In this document: in pieces, positions 1 through 7,959 of the stretch
Position numbering within the stretch: the first letter of the stretch is position 1
Layout of the letters: every line of letters begins with the position of its first letter
From: CAYPHY01 sp964410625
GTDB taxonomy: Bacteria; Chloroflexota; Anaerolineae; Promineifilales; Promineifilaceae
Assembly (NCBI GenBank): GCA_964410625.1
Contig: CAYPHY010000001.1
Location: forward strand, 235,004-299,003
Length of the DNA: 64,000 bases
Direction of reading: 5' to 3'
Program-made: the position numbers and the translations under genes
The notes under the pieces: model-generated
Told to the model about the DNA's origin: nothing
Database searches by the model: none
What the model saw: the letters and a program-made list of their open reading frames with translations, nothing else

Positions 1-555
1 GAGGCGGCCGCTGGTGAAGATGCCATTAAGCTAAACAAAACCCTTTCGCCTGATGTGATTCTGATGGACCTGGTGATGCCGGGGATGGGAGGGGTCGCGG
101 CCATTCGTGAGATCAAACGCCAGACATCGGACGCTCGCATTCTGGTGCTTTCCAGCTTTAGCGACGACATGCAGATTGTGGAGTCGTTGCGAGCCGGGGC
201 GCAGGGGTATTTGCTGAAAGCCTCTATGCCCGCTGACCTGCTTGAGGCCATTCGCGCCGTCTATACGGGCCAGGCGGCGATCAATCCCAGCGTTGCCAGT
301 AAATTGATCCGTTCGTTGAGCCAGGTGAACGCTGAACCAGAACCGCAGGACTCGCTGACGGAGCGGGAGATTGAAATCCTCAAGCTGGTTGCCGAGGGCT
401 TGAGCAATCAGGAGATTGGCGAGCGAGGGCAGATCAGCGAACGCACGGTCGGAACGCACATCAGCAATATGTTGAATAAGCTCAATCTGGAAAATCGCAC
501 ACAATTAGCCCTTTTTGCTCTGCGGCACGGACTGGCTTCGCTTTATGGGGAATAG
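1..555 (+). CDS. NarL/FixJ-family response regulator (5' end missing)
   Basis: The open frame runs from the first base of the window, so the start and roughly the first 30 residues lie outside it. The visible part begins within the receiver domain. The phospho-acceptor Asp is in the stretch DVILMDLVMPG (about codons 18-28 of the visible frame) and the conserved Lys of the receiver is in GYLLKAS. A LuxR-type helix-turn-helix follows, starting at LTEREIEILKLVAEGLSNQEI and ending near the C-terminus. The cognate histidine kinase is probably upstream, off the window. It should bind DNA when phosphorylated by a kinase; its target is unknown. Confidence 0.93.
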   Translation, partial: EAAAGEDAIKLNKTLSPDVILMDLVMPGMGGVAAIREIKRQTSDARILVLSSFSDDMQIVESLRAGAQGYLLKASMPADLLEAIRAVYTGQAAINPSVASKLIRSLSQVNAEPEPQDSLTEREIEILKLVAEGLSNQEIGERGQISERTVGTHISNMLNKLNLENRTQLALFALRHGLASLYGE

Positions 556-575
556 AAAACCTCAATATGAATGCA

Positions 576-606
576 TTTTGACACGAATGGCACGAATTGT
601 ACGAAT
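576..606 (+). repeat. CACGAAT repeat (family A), forward copy
   Basis: Matches the consensus TTTTGACACGAATGGCACGAAT followed by a variable triplet and ACGAAT. It overlaps the first codons of the antitoxin-like ORF that follows. Confidence 0.85.
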
Positions 607-760
607 CGCTGTGAATGTGTGGCAAGCTTTGGTGGAGTTGCTGGAAGACTTGGAGGATGCGGCCGAGTTCAAACGGGCGCGGCAAGAGGAAGATATACTC
701 CTCGATTGGGAAGAGGTTTTAGCTAAGGCTCTTGATAGTGTGCCAGAAAGAGCAGACTGA
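587..760 (+). CDS. RelB/Phd-like antitoxin remnant, 57 aa
   Basis: The segment from VNVWQALVELLEDLEDAA through LLDWEEVLAKAL looks like small antitoxins of the RelB/Phd type found beside ParE/RelE toxins (family resemblance judged by eye). The only in-frame ATG near it (587) lies inside a CACGAAT intergenic repeat, so the first six or so codons are repeat-derived. A longer frame from 515 overlaps the response regulator and is unlikely. No toxin gene follows: the next gene is convergent and overlaps its last 38 bp. It may be a degraded antitoxin whose start was replaced, or a functional orphan. Confidence 0.45.
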   Translation: MARIVRIAVNVWQALVELLEDLEDAAEFKRARQEEDILLDWEEVLAKALDSVPERAD

Positions 761-1457
761 TGAGAACGGCCGCCAGACAAATCACCTGCACCACATGAAA
801 ACCGTTTGGCGTCAGCCAGGGGTTGGCGCGAAAGGCATCGACGAAGAGCCGCCCGGCTCCATAGACGGCCGTCGCCAGCGCAAAATGGCGGCCGCGAAAC
901 GCTTTCCATTGTTCACCTGAGCGAACAGAGCCATACCAGGCGGCCAATGCCAGCAGCGCAACGATGATCTCATAGAGCTGCACCGGGTGGCGACGCAGGC
1001 CAAACTGGTTGATTCCCCAGGGCAGGTTGGTCAGTGTACCAAAGCCTGGCCCGGCCAGAAAGTCGGCCAGACTGACCGCCAGCAGCGCGATCAGCAGTCC
1101 GGGAGCTAGCGAGTCGAGTGCCGCGCCGAGGTGGAGCCGCCGCCAACGGCCGTAGAAGAAAGCGGCCGCGACACCCACCGGCAGCCCACCCCAAGCATTA
1201 AACCCGGTGTTCAGCGGCCAGAGTATCCCCAACCAGTTGTTGGTATAAGCCGACCAGTAGGTGGCAACAAAGATCAGCCGCGCGGCAATGATCCAGGCCA
1301 ACAGGCCGGTCATCGCCAGCGCATACATCGTTTCGGGATGTTGGCCCAGTCGCTGAGCGGCGCGTTCAACGGCCGAGAGCGCCAGCCATGCGCCCAGGAT
1401 GTAGATCAGGGGGCCGGTGGGCAAGACGAGGGGGCCGAGGTTGATGGTAGGAAACAT
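723..1457 (-). CDS. Lgt-like prolipoprotein diacylglyceryl transferase, diverged
   Basis: The 244-aa protein has about seven hydrophobic segments. It has the Lgt-family motif RRHPVQLYE, which carries the conserved His and the QLYE. Lgt moves diacylglycerol from phosphatidylglycerol to the lipobox Cys of prolipoproteins at the cytoplasmic membrane, and several lipoproteins are encoded in this window. The usual signature with Arg-x-Gly-Asn-Phe-x-Asn is not intact: the matching stretch reads SLADFLAGPGFG. It may therefore be a paralogue with altered activity. I chose the ATG at 1457 (MFPTINLGP), since the longer frame runs into repeat sequence. Confidence 0.8.
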   Translation of the reverse strand: MFPTINLGPLVLPTGPLIYILGAWLALSAVERAAQRLGQHPETMYALAMTGLLAWIIAARLIFVATYWSAYTNNWLGILWPLNTGFNAWGGLPVGVAAAFFYGRWRRLHLGAALDSLAPGLLIALLAVSLADFLAGPGFGTLTNLPWGINQFGLRRHPVQLYEIIVALLALAAWYGSVRSGEQWKAFRGRHFALATAVYGAGRLFVDAFRANPWLTPNGFHVVQVICLAAVLISLLFLAHYQEP

Positions 1458-1458
1458 A

Positions 1459-1513
1459 GTATTGTGTAATGGTGTATTGGTCTGTTGGTGTATAAGTGTA
1501 TTGGTTATTGGGT
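1459..1513. repeat. GTGTATTGGT low-complexity repeat (family G)
   Basis: A loosely repeated TGGTGTATTGGT-like run lies directly upstream of the lgt-like start. Similar runs are at 5061-5088 and 12625-12650. Confidence 0.6.
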
Positions 1514-1532
1514 GATCAGGCGATGATTGTTT

Positions 1533-1677
1533 TTTTGACACGAATGGCACGAATGATACGAAATCAAAAATTCTATAGAAACCGGGTTTCTTAAGCGTTA
1601 CTAAAAAGAGCCGGTTTCATGCTAGAAACCCGGTTTCTACGCTTAATTCGTGACCGTTCGTGTCATTCGTGTCAAAA
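1533..1677. repeat. Nested repeat: family A - family B - inverted family A
   Basis: A forward CACGAAT repeat (1533-1563) and an inverted one (1646-1677) flank a family B pair (1576-1639), made of TAGAAACCGGGTTTCTT and its complement-like partner. The whole block can fold as a long hairpin. The same nested order recurs at 26431-26531. The block lies between the divergent lgt-like and aldolase genes. Confidence 0.8.
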
Positions 1678-1685
1678 TTCAAGGT

Positions 1686-2444
1686 ATGAAGGAAAGTTTT
1701 AGGGCGAAGATTCGCGGTTCGAGGCCGCCTGTTGGAACGATGGTCACATTGGCTGCGCCGGAAGTGGCGGAGATGCTCTCGCTGTGCGGCTATGACTGGT
1801 TGTTTATTGATGGCGAACATAGCCCGCTGTCGGTGACGGCCGTGCAGCGACTGATCCAAGCGATACGCGGCGATTGTCTGGCGTTGGTGCGCGTCCCGGA
1901 AAACAACGTCACCTGGATCAAGCAGATGTTGGATACCGGCTGTGATGGGATCATTGTGCCACAGGTGAACAGCGCAGAGGAAGCACGGCAGGCAGTGGCG
2001 GCGGCCAAGTATCCGCCCAGCGGCAACCGCGGCGTGGGGCTTGCGCGGGCGCATGGCTATGGCATTGATTTTGTGGAGTATGTGGCGGCCGCCAACGACC
2101 ACATTGCGGTGATCATTCAGATCGAACACATCAAGGGCGTGGAAAATCTGGATGCGATTCTGGCGGTGGAGGGGATTGACGGCGTGCTTATCGGCCCCTA
2201 TGACCTTTCCGGTAGCATCGGCCGCCTGGGGAAGGTGGGTAGCCGGCCAGTGCAGGAGGCGGTCCGACTGGTTAAACAGAAATGCGCGGCCGTTGGGATG
2301 CCAGTTGGTATTTTTGTCATTGACGCAGAGACAGGCAAAAGGGAGATCGCCGATGGTTGCCAATTTATCGCCGTCGGCACCGACACCGTTTTCTTGTGGA
2401 GCGCGGCCAGAGAGACCTTGAAGATTGTTCGAGGAAAGGAATAA
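1686..2444 (+). CDS. HpcH/HpaI-family aldolase
   Basis: The 252-aa protein belongs to the class II 2-keto-3-deoxy-sugar/HpcH family, which cleaves or forms C-C bonds with pyruvate using a divalent metal. Family motifs seen are DWLFIDGEHSPL, VRVPENNVTWIKQMLDTG, the GIIVPQV strand, PPSGNRGVG, and the metal-binding Glu region IQIEHIKG with IGPYDLSGSIG. The ATG at 1686 gives the normal family N-terminus; the longer frame from 1650 would translate a repeat. The substrate (for example 2,4-dihydroxy-hept-2-enedioate, 2-keto-3-deoxyrhamnonate) cannot be told from sequence alone, and no pathway genes are adjacent. Confidence 0.88.
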   Translation: MKESFRAKIRGSRPPVGTMVTLAAPEVAEMLSLCGYDWLFIDGEHSPLSVTAVQRLIQAIRGDCLALVRVPENNVTWIKQMLDTGCDGIIVPQVNSAEEARQAVAAAKYPPSGNRGVGLARAHGYGIDFVEYVAAANDHIAVIIQIEHIKGVENLDAILAVEGIDGVLIGPYDLSGSIGRLGKVGSRPVQEAVRLVKQKCAAVGMPVGIFVIDAETGKREIADGCQFIAVGTDTVFLWSAARETLKIVRGKE

Positions 2445-2447
2445 CTG

Positions 2448-2729
2448 TTATTCGTTGCCGATCACGACCGTCCACGGCCGAATTTCCCAGCGCGTTACCA
2501 GTCCATTGATCACGTAGGGGTCTTCGCGGACGAAATCTTCGATGATTGACTTATCGGCCACTCGGAAGACCAGCAAGGCTTGATCGGACGGGTCACTGAA
2601 TGCGCCACCATAGACCAGTTCGCCGCGCTCGTGGGCGGCGTTCGCCTTGCCTAGATGCTCATCGCGGAAAATGGCGCGACGGCGGATATAATCGTCAACG
2701 AGGTGATAGAATAGGGCGTAGTATTGCAT
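2448..2729 (-). CDS. YCII-domain protein
   Basis: This is a 93-aa single-domain protein with the dimeric alpha-beta-barrel YCII fold. It keeps the conserved His (DEHLGKA) and the Asp-Pro (VREDPYV) seen in the family. YCII proteins have an undefined enzymatic role. The gene is convergent with the aldolase, with only 3 bp between the stops. It starts at the ATG at 2729, preceded on its strand by AGGAGATT. Confidence 0.85.
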   Translation of the reverse strand: MQYYALFYHLVDDYIRRRAIFRDEHLGKANAAHERGELVYGGAFSDPSDQALLVFRVADKSIIEDFVREDPYVINGLVTRWEIRPWTVVIGNE

Positions 2730-2745
2730 CTGTAATCTCCTGTTA

Positions 2746-2795
2746 AAATGGTTACGCAGATGACGCAGATGGATCGCTGATTACGCGGATTTTTT
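2746..2795. repeat. TTACGCAGATGACGC repeat (family C)
   Basis: The sequence is a run of the form GGTTACGCAGATGACGCAGAT followed by CGCTGATTACGCGGAT. Related copies are at 5125-5165 (inverted), 39092-39138, 39331-39356 (inverted), 52046-52095 and 54778-54823 (inverted). Confidence 0.8.
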
Positions 2796-2925
2796 AGTGT
2801 TGAGGCGTCATTGTGCATCTCGACACCCGTGAAAACGGATGGAGAAAATAGCGACATGCAGCAAATCATCCGCATGTTTCTTTATCCGTTGTCTATGAAA
2901 ATAAGTACAGATAGGGAATCATATA

Positions 2926-3717
2926 ATGCTTCAGATGAGCGATCAAGGTAATCAGACTGAACAGCATCTACCACTTTTATTGGACGGCCGCACGGCCGAC
3001 TTGCTCAACCTGTTTGCGGCCGAACCGCTGGTTGATGATCCGATTAGCGGCCGTGTGGTGGGGCGAGAGGCGGCAGAACGATTTGTGGTTGATAAGGGGG
3101 CATGGCTGAAGGAACGGCAGGCACGCCTGGAGCATTTCCGCACGACGCAAACTGAAGAACGAACGGTGGTTGAGTGGATCGTGCATCTGGTTTTGGAGGG
3201 CAAGGATGTGCAGTTGCCGGTTGCGGTCGTTGGCCAACGGGGAATCGTTGGCAGCGGGCTGGAGATGATCCGCGTCTACCATAGCATGTGGCCGCTGATC
3301 GGCGCTCATCAGGTGCGTACCGCGCTTTTGCCAACGGATAAGACGCTGCAAGTGAGTGATGTGGTCGAAACCTACCAGCACGCGCTGGCTGTTGGCGATG
3401 TGGATGAGATCATGAGCGTCTTTGAGCCGGATGGCTACTTTCGCGAACCGGCGGGTGGCGACTACATTTACCAGGGGACGGAGACGCTGCGCCAATTTAT
3501 GTCCTCCATCCTGGCGTTGGGCGGAATTACTATTGAGCATTGCACTGTCACCGACGATGGCGTGGCTTGTGCGATTGAGTTTTCGGCCGTCAAGTTCGGC
3601 CCCCATCCGCTGATTCCCCAGGCTGGTGTGGCGGTCTATGAGCGCGGCCGTAGCGGTCTGCTCCATGCTGCCCGTGTCTATGATGATGTCAACGTGGAAG
3701 CATTTCAGAACGGATAA
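2926..3717 (+). CDS. Tandem SnoaL/NTF2-like domain protein
   Basis: The 263-aa protein appears to hold two copies of the small cone-shaped NTF2-like fold. The first (about 15-130) contains FAAEPLVDDPISGRVVGREA; the second (about 145-255) contains FEPDGYFREPAGGDYIYQGTE. Both show the typical pattern of an acidic/aromatic pocket lip followed by beta strands. Such proteins can be isomerases, hydratases or ligand binders, and no catalytic set is recognisable here. The ATG at 2926 has TAGGGA 7-8 bases upstream; a second ATG at 2935 is also possible. Confidence 0.7.
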   Translation: MLQMSDQGNQTEQHLPLLLDGRTADLLNLFAAEPLVDDPISGRVVGREAAERFVVDKGAWLKERQARLEHFRTTQTEERTVVEWIVHLVLEGKDVQLPVAVVGQRGIVGSGLEMIRVYHSMWPLIGAHQVRTALLPTDKTLQVSDVVETYQHALAVGDVDEIMSVFEPDGYFREPAGGDYIYQGTETLRQFMSSILALGGITIEHCTVTDDGVACAIEFSAVKFGPHPLIPQAGVAVYERGRSGLLHAARVYDDVNVEAFQNG

Positions 3718-3727
3718 GCCTAATATA

Positions 3728-3805
3728 TTTTGACACGAATGGCACGAATAACACGAATTCTACCCTCTAACTTTCGTGAAATTCGTGTTATTCGTGTCGA
3801 AAAAA
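3728..3805. repeat. Inverted pair of family A repeats (hairpin)
   Basis: A forward CACGAAT repeat (3728-3759) is followed after a short loop by its inverted copy (3772-3805). The pair sits between two co-directional genes and could act as a transcript-stabilising hairpin or weak terminator; it has no strong T-tract. Confidence 0.8.
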
Positions 3806-3851
3806 TTATAACTGTATAAGCCCTATCAAGAGCAAATTAGCCCAAAGAACC

Positions 3852-5051
3852 ATGCCTCGAATCCGTGAACTATTTAACTATCCCAGCCAACTGCCAACCG
3901 GCCCGTTAAACGGGATTACGGATGTGGCAGGGGTGGCGGTTGGTCACTATACGTTGATTGCCGGAGAAGCGGCCGACGATCCCGACTGGCAATCGGGTAA
4001 CGGCCCCTTTCGCACCGGCGTGACGCTCATCTTGCCCCATCAGGGCAACCTTTATGAAGAGAAGGTGGCGGCGGCCGTCCACACCATCAATGGTTTTGGC
4101 AAGGTCACAGGCTTTGAGCAGGTGCGCGAATTGGGCAACATTGAAACGCCGATTGCGCTGACCGGCACGCTCAACGTCCCGCGCGTGGCCGATGCGCTGA
4201 TCACCCTGGCCATTGAGCAAAGTCCCTATCTTGGACTGGGCTTTAAAGAGAGCGGCTACCGGGGTTATGCCAGCGTCAATCCCATTGTCGGCGAGACGAG
4301 CGATGGCTATCTGAGTGATATGCAGGCGCGGCCGATTGGCGATGCCGAGGTCCGCGCCGCCCTCGCTGCGGCTACCACCGGCGCGGTTGAAGAAGGGACG
4401 GTGGGCGCAGGGACGGGGACGAGTTGTTATGGCTGGAAAGGAGGCATTGGCACCGCCAGCCGTGCCCTACCCCAGGATGCGGGAGGCTTCACCATCGGCG
4501 CCCTGGTGCAAAGTAACTTCGGCAGCCCGGAAGAACTGACCATCTGCGGCGTCCCCATCGGCCGCCACCTCCGCCCCCCAACGGCCGATCAGTCCCCCAA
4601 TCTGCCAGTCTCCCAGTCTCCACCCCCTCAATCTCCAATCTCTAATCTCCAATCTCGCCTGGAAGACGGCTCAATCATGATCATCCTCGCCACCGACGCC
4701 CCACTAGACGCCCGGCAACTCGGCCGATTGTGCCATCGCGCTGCCTTCGGCCTGGCCCGCACGGGCAGCACCTGTCAGGGTGGCAGCGGCGACTTTGTGA
4801 TCGCCTTCTCCACCACCAACCGCATCCCCGACCGTCCCGGTGCAATCTCCCAATCTCCAATCGCTAATCTCCACTTTCCCGTGTACGAACAGCCCATCAT
4901 GTCTCTCCTCTCCCTCGCCGTCATTGAGAGTGTTGAGGAGGCGATCTACAATAGCTTGCTGATGGCGACGACAGTGATCGGCCGCCACAGCCACATCCGC
5001 CATGCCCTTCCAGCGGCCGAGGTGAGGCGTTTGCTGGAGGGGTATCAGTAG
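3852..5051 (+). CDS. DmpA-type self-processing aminopeptidase (family S58/P1)
   Basis: The 399-aa protein matches the DmpA/BapA family of N-terminal nucleophile aminopeptidases, which act on D-amino acid or beta-amino acid peptides. Visible motifs are NGITDVAGVAVGH (20-32), the GAGTGTSCYGWKGGIGTASR oxyanion region (185-204), and EDGSIMIILATDAPL (271-285). By homology the chain cleaves itself between Gly273 and Ser274, and Ser274 becomes the catalytic nucleophile. Two in-frame low-complexity inserts match family E intergenic repeats: about 244-269, ending just before the cleavage site, and about 338-349. The family's usual cleavage position is about residue 250, so the first insert explains the shift. 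Confidence 0.9.
   Translation: MPRIRELFNYPSQLPTGPLNGITDVAGVAVGHYTLIAGEAADDPDWQSGNGPFRTGVTLILPHQGNLYEEKVAAAVHTINGFGKVTGFEQVRELGNIETPIALTGTLNVPRVADALITLAIEQSPYLGLGFKESGYRGYASVNPIVGETSDGYLSDMQARPIGDAEVRAALAAATTGAVEEGTVGAGTGTSCYGWKGGIGTASRALPQDAGGFTIGALVQSNFGSPEELTICGVPIGRHLRPPTADQSPNLPVSQSPPPQSPISNLQSRLEDGSIMIILATDAPLDARQLGRLCHRAAFGLARTGSTCQGGSGDFVIAFSTTNRIPDRPGAISQSPIANLHFPVYEQPIMSLLSLAVIESVEEAIYNSLLMATTVIGRHSHIRHALPAAEVRRLLEGYQ
4588..4657. repeat. Family E repeat (CAGTCTCCCAATCTCC) inside the DmpA-type gene
   Basis: A run of CCAATCTCC/CAGTCTCCC units keeps the reading frame and encodes a Ser/Pro/Gln-rich linker. A shorter copy is at 4847-4872 in the same gene. Confidence 0.85.
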
Positions 5052-5124
5052 GGAGTGAATGGTGTATTGGTTTATTGGTGTATAATCTTTAGCATCAAGG
5101 GGTTATCATAGGGAACAACTGCTA

Positions 5125-5165
5125 ATCAGCGTCATCTGCGTGGTATCCGCGTTATCTGCGTAACT
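5125..5165. repeat. Family C repeat, inverted copy
   Basis: GCGTCATCTGCGTGGTATCCGC and continuation match the reverse complement of the TTACGCAGATGACGC family. A family G run (5061-5088) precedes it in the same intergenic space. Confidence 0.75.
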
Positions 5166-5183
5166 GCTTCAACGGAGAGAAGT

Positions 5184-6674
5184 ATGTTTATCCGGCCGAA
5201 ATATTTGCTTTTGTTCATTGTCTTGCTTCTATCCGCTGCCTGTCGCTTTCTTCCGGGAAGCCAAATGCCCACACCGGCAACGCCGATCACTTTTCCACCC
5301 GAAAATGACGAAACCCCGATTTTGATGTGCACGCCGCCCGCTTGTGAAGCGAATGAGGTCTACTACTGCGATGGTGATTGCCCCGGCGGTTGCGGGACGA
5401 CCTGTGCCACTGTCACCCCTTCGGCCGTTACCCCTGCCCCGGAATTGGGAGAGACGCCGATGTTGATGTGTACCCCACCCGCTTGCGAAGCGAACGAGAT
5501 TTACTACTGTGAGGGTGATTGCCCTGGCGGTTGTGGCACAACCTGTGCGACGGTCACGCCCGCCGCGCCAACTGATACCGAGGCGGCCCCGGCCGATTGG
5601 GCCGCTCTGGAAGGCTGGCTGACTAATGCCTGGCTCAGCGGGGCAGACCCGGCGGCCGTTCGCGCGGCATTGCAAGCGGCCGGTTGGCAAAGCGAGGAGG
5701 GGCATTTGCAAACGGCTGATCTCAATGGCGACCAGCAAGCGGAGTGGATTGTTGCACTCCACGATCCGGCGATTCCGGCTGAGGTGTTCGGCCGCGCCGG
5801 TAATCTCTGGCTGGTGAATGGTGATGGGATTCCCTATCGCTCGTACGAAACCGTCAGTGACGACATCTTTGAGTCGAATATGCCCACCATTGTCGGCCTG
5901 GCCGATATGACCGGCGACGGGTTGCCGGAACTGGTCACTGACCAACACATCTGCGGCGCACACACTTGCTATGGCAATTACCAGGTATTGGGCTATCGCG
6001 AGGGTAGCATACAATCATTGGTTAACCGGCCGCCGTCCGCTGAAGGTGATGTGACCAATACAATCAGCATCAGCTACCCCGACGTTCGGTTTGAAGACGC
6101 CACCCAGGATGGTCTGCCTGATTTTCTCGTTCATGGCGGTAGTATTGGCTCGGTTGGTGCGGGTATTGTCCGCACTTATACCGAGGTCTGGTCATGGGAT
6201 GGCGCGGCCGTCACGTTGGCCGATACCATCCTTGATCCAACGACCTATCGCCACCACGTTCTCTATGAAGCCAATGATTTGCTGGCTGGCGGCTATCTCG
6301 CCCAGGCATTGCAACTGTATGAAGCAGCGATCAACGACGGTAGTCTGACCACACCGCTATTTGGGTTGAGCGAAGCGGAAACGAAAGGCGCGATTGATCA
6401 GTTTGCCGCCTTCCGGCTGATCCTGATTGACCTGTTGCAAAACGATGCCGCACGCGCTGCCGGCCGGTTGGCTTGGTTGGAGAGCAACTATCCAGGTTCG
6501 GCCGCGGCCCAGGGCGCGGCTACGCTGGTCAACAGTTGGACGGGCGCGGAAGGACAGGCTGCCCTCTGTGCCCAAATCGAAACCACGCTGGCGGCACTGC
6601 CCAATCCAGCCGGCGCACTGGCCGACCTCGGCTATGGCAATCCTGGCCTGACGGCCGAGGATTTCTGTCCGTAA
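5184..6674 (+). CDS. Lipoprotein with two six-Cys tandem repeats and FG-GAP-like region
   Basis: The 496-aa protein has a signal peptide with lipobox LLSAAC, placing the lipidated Cys at residue 20. Two near-identical 37-residue units follow (43-79 and 90-126), each with six Cys in the pattern MCTPPACEANE...YYC.GDCPGGCGTTC, separated by Thr/Pro linkers. The central part has Asp-rich loops LNGDQQAEWI, MTGDGLPEL and ATQDGLPDF, typical of FG-GAP/VCBS-type propeller blades binding calcium. The C-terminal 120 residues are helical and TPR-like. It is likely an extracellular, membrane-anchored protein of unknown function. Confidence 0.75.
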   Translation: MFIRPKYLLLFIVLLLSAACRFLPGSQMPTPATPITFPPENDETPILMCTPPACEANEVYYCDGDCPGGCGTTCATVTPSAVTPAPELGETPMLMCTPPACEANEIYYCEGDCPGGCGTTCATVTPAAPTDTEAAPADWAALEGWLTNAWLSGADPAAVRAALQAAGWQSEEGHLQTADLNGDQQAEWIVALHDPAIPAEVFGRAGNLWLVNGDGIPYRSYETVSDDIFESNMPTIVGLADMTGDGLPELVTDQHICGAHTCYGNYQVLGYREGSIQSLVNRPPSAEGDVTNTISISYPDVRFEDATQDGLPDFLVHGGSIGSVGAGIVRTYTEVWSWDGAAVTLADTILDPTTYRHHVLYEANDLLAGGYLAQALQLYEAAINDGSLTTPLFGLSEAETKGAIDQFAAFRLILIDLLQNDAARAAGRLAWLESNYPGSAAAQGAATLVNSWTGAEGQAALCAQIETTLAALPNPAGALADLGYGNPGLTAEDFCP

Positions 6675-6675
6675 T

Positions 6676-6710
6676 TTTTAGCAACGAATGACACGAATTA
6701 ACTCGAATTG
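6676..6710. repeat. CACGAAT-like repeat (family A variant)
   Basis: TTTTTAGCAACGAATGACAC and the following ACGAAT/TCGAAT units resemble family A, with the AGCAACGAAT opening also found at 44276. Confidence 0.7.
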
Positions 6711-6758
6711 AAGCTTTATTCGCGGCCATTCAATGCAAAGTGAAATCGAGAAGATGAA

Positions 6759-7181
6759 ATGGATGAAGAATATACCCTTACCCTTGAACTGCCTGATGAT
6801 GTTTATGCCATCTTAGAGCAACGCGCGGCCGCGGCGAACCGCACCGTCGAAGAGGAAATCATTGCCATATTAGAGATTGCCTTCCCACCGGAAGATGATC
6901 CAGATGATCCACTGCCGGATGCGCTGCAAGAGACGGTGGACTCGCTTGAGCTGCTGGATAATCCAGCATTGTGGGAGATCGCACAAAGCAATCGGCCGGA
7001 AGCGGTAGCGGCCGAGATTGAGACGCTCAACCAGAAACAGCAGCAGGACGCATTGAGCGATGAAGAAGCGACGAAGCTGACGGAGTTAACCCAAGAGCAC
7101 GAACGGCTGATCATCCTGCGCAACCATGCCCTCGTCCTGCTCAAAGAACGCGGTTATGATATTTCGGAGGAAGGTATGTGA
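6759..7181 (+). CDS. Ribbon-helix-helix-like protein with coiled C-terminal half
   Basis: The 140-aa protein begins with YTLTLELPDDVYAILEQRAAAANRTVEEEIIAILE, the beta strand plus two helices of a ribbon-helix-helix (Arc/CopG-like) domain (about 4-45). The rest is acidic and helical (about 60-135). Proteins of this type act as DNA-binding antitoxins or repressors. No toxin is adjacent; the next gene is the convergent HNH nuclease. The ATG at 6759 is chosen because it begins at the first RHH strand; another ATG at 6754 is in a different frame. Confidence 0.55.
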   Translation: MDEEYTLTLELPDDVYAILEQRAAAANRTVEEEIIAILEIAFPPEDDPDDPLPDALQETVDSLELLDNPALWEIAQSNRPEAVAAEIETLNQKQQQDALSDEEATKLTELTQEHERLIILRNHALVLLKERGYDISEEGM

Positions 7182-7218
7182 TGCTCCTGAAAACGTATGC
7201 TAGATAACGGTAACACCT

Positions 7219-7959
7219 TTAATCTTCTAGTTGTTCACTTCCGAAGCGATTCCTGATGATGGTTTTTATATAGTCGGGAACAGGTATTTCTGCGGACAGA
7301 GCGGCTTTTCGGAGGGCTTCATAGACGCTCAATTCGTCGCCGTTCCAGACAATATCGGTGCGCCTAATCTCACGTAAAGCGATATGTGTATACTCTAAAG
7401 GATAAGCCCAATAGCACTGGGCGCATATCTTTTCCGACCGTATATTCCAGTTAGGGCAATGTTCGCACGACCATGACTTAGCTCTGTTACAATTAGAGCA
7501 TAGCAGCATATAGTCGGCGGTATCTCTTTCAAAATGCTCTATATTACCAGCTATCTCAAACGGTACTCGATGATCGATTTGCAAATAGCGTGCTTCAAAT
7601 GTACCGTTACATATCCCGCACCTACCGTTACTCTGGCTATATAGCAGCTTCTTGAAATTTTTCGGGAAATTTCTTCGACCAGAACGATCGATCCTAACTT
7701 GAGCGACGTTTCCAAACCTATAAGCAGCAATTGTACGCCCATCGGATGACTTTACCCTGACCGTTTGTAGGGGAATGCCTTGTTCGCGTACATCCCGAAT
7801 TGCTCTGGGCGGATGGCTATACCCATAGGTTTTTTCCAGTTCTTCTGTTGTGATGAATCCATGTTTCAAAATATGTTCAACAACAATCCTGGCACGCTTG
7901 CCTTTTACTAACTTCAGGCGTTCTAGGAACTCTCTTGGTAGTGGTTCTTGCTCATTCAT
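7219..7959 (-). CDS. HNH restriction endonuclease (Type II R-M)
   Basis: The 246-aa protein has an N-terminal winged-helix-like part (about 15-85), then an HNH nuclease core. The core has zinc-ligand Cys114/Cys117 and Cys154/Cys157, the catalytic IDHRVPF (Asp129-His130), and NCNRAKS. A second zinc knuckle has Cys165/Cys168 and Cys179/Cys182. It overlaps the preceding methylase by four bases (ATGA), so the two are translationally coupled. This pairing points to a Type II restriction enzyme; the recognition site cannot be read from the sequence. Base composition is visibly more AT-rich than flanking genes, suggesting transfer. Confidence 0.82.
   Translation of the reverse strand: MNEQEPLPREFLERLKLVKGKRARIVVEHILKHGFITTEELEKTYGYSHPPRAIRDVREQGIPLQTVRVKSSDGRTIAAYRFGNVAQVRIDRSGRRNFPKNFKKLLYSQSNGRCGICNGTFEARYLQIDHRVPFEIAGNIEHFERDTADYMLLCSNCNRAKSWSCEHCPNWNIRSEKICAQCYWAYPLEYTHIALREIRRTDIVWNGDELSVYEALRKAALSAEIPVPDYIKTIIRNRFGSEQLED

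Noticed and set aside
2977..3666. 229-aa minus-strand frame
   Set aside because: Antisense shadow of the SnoaL-like gene; composition is typical of a complement frame.
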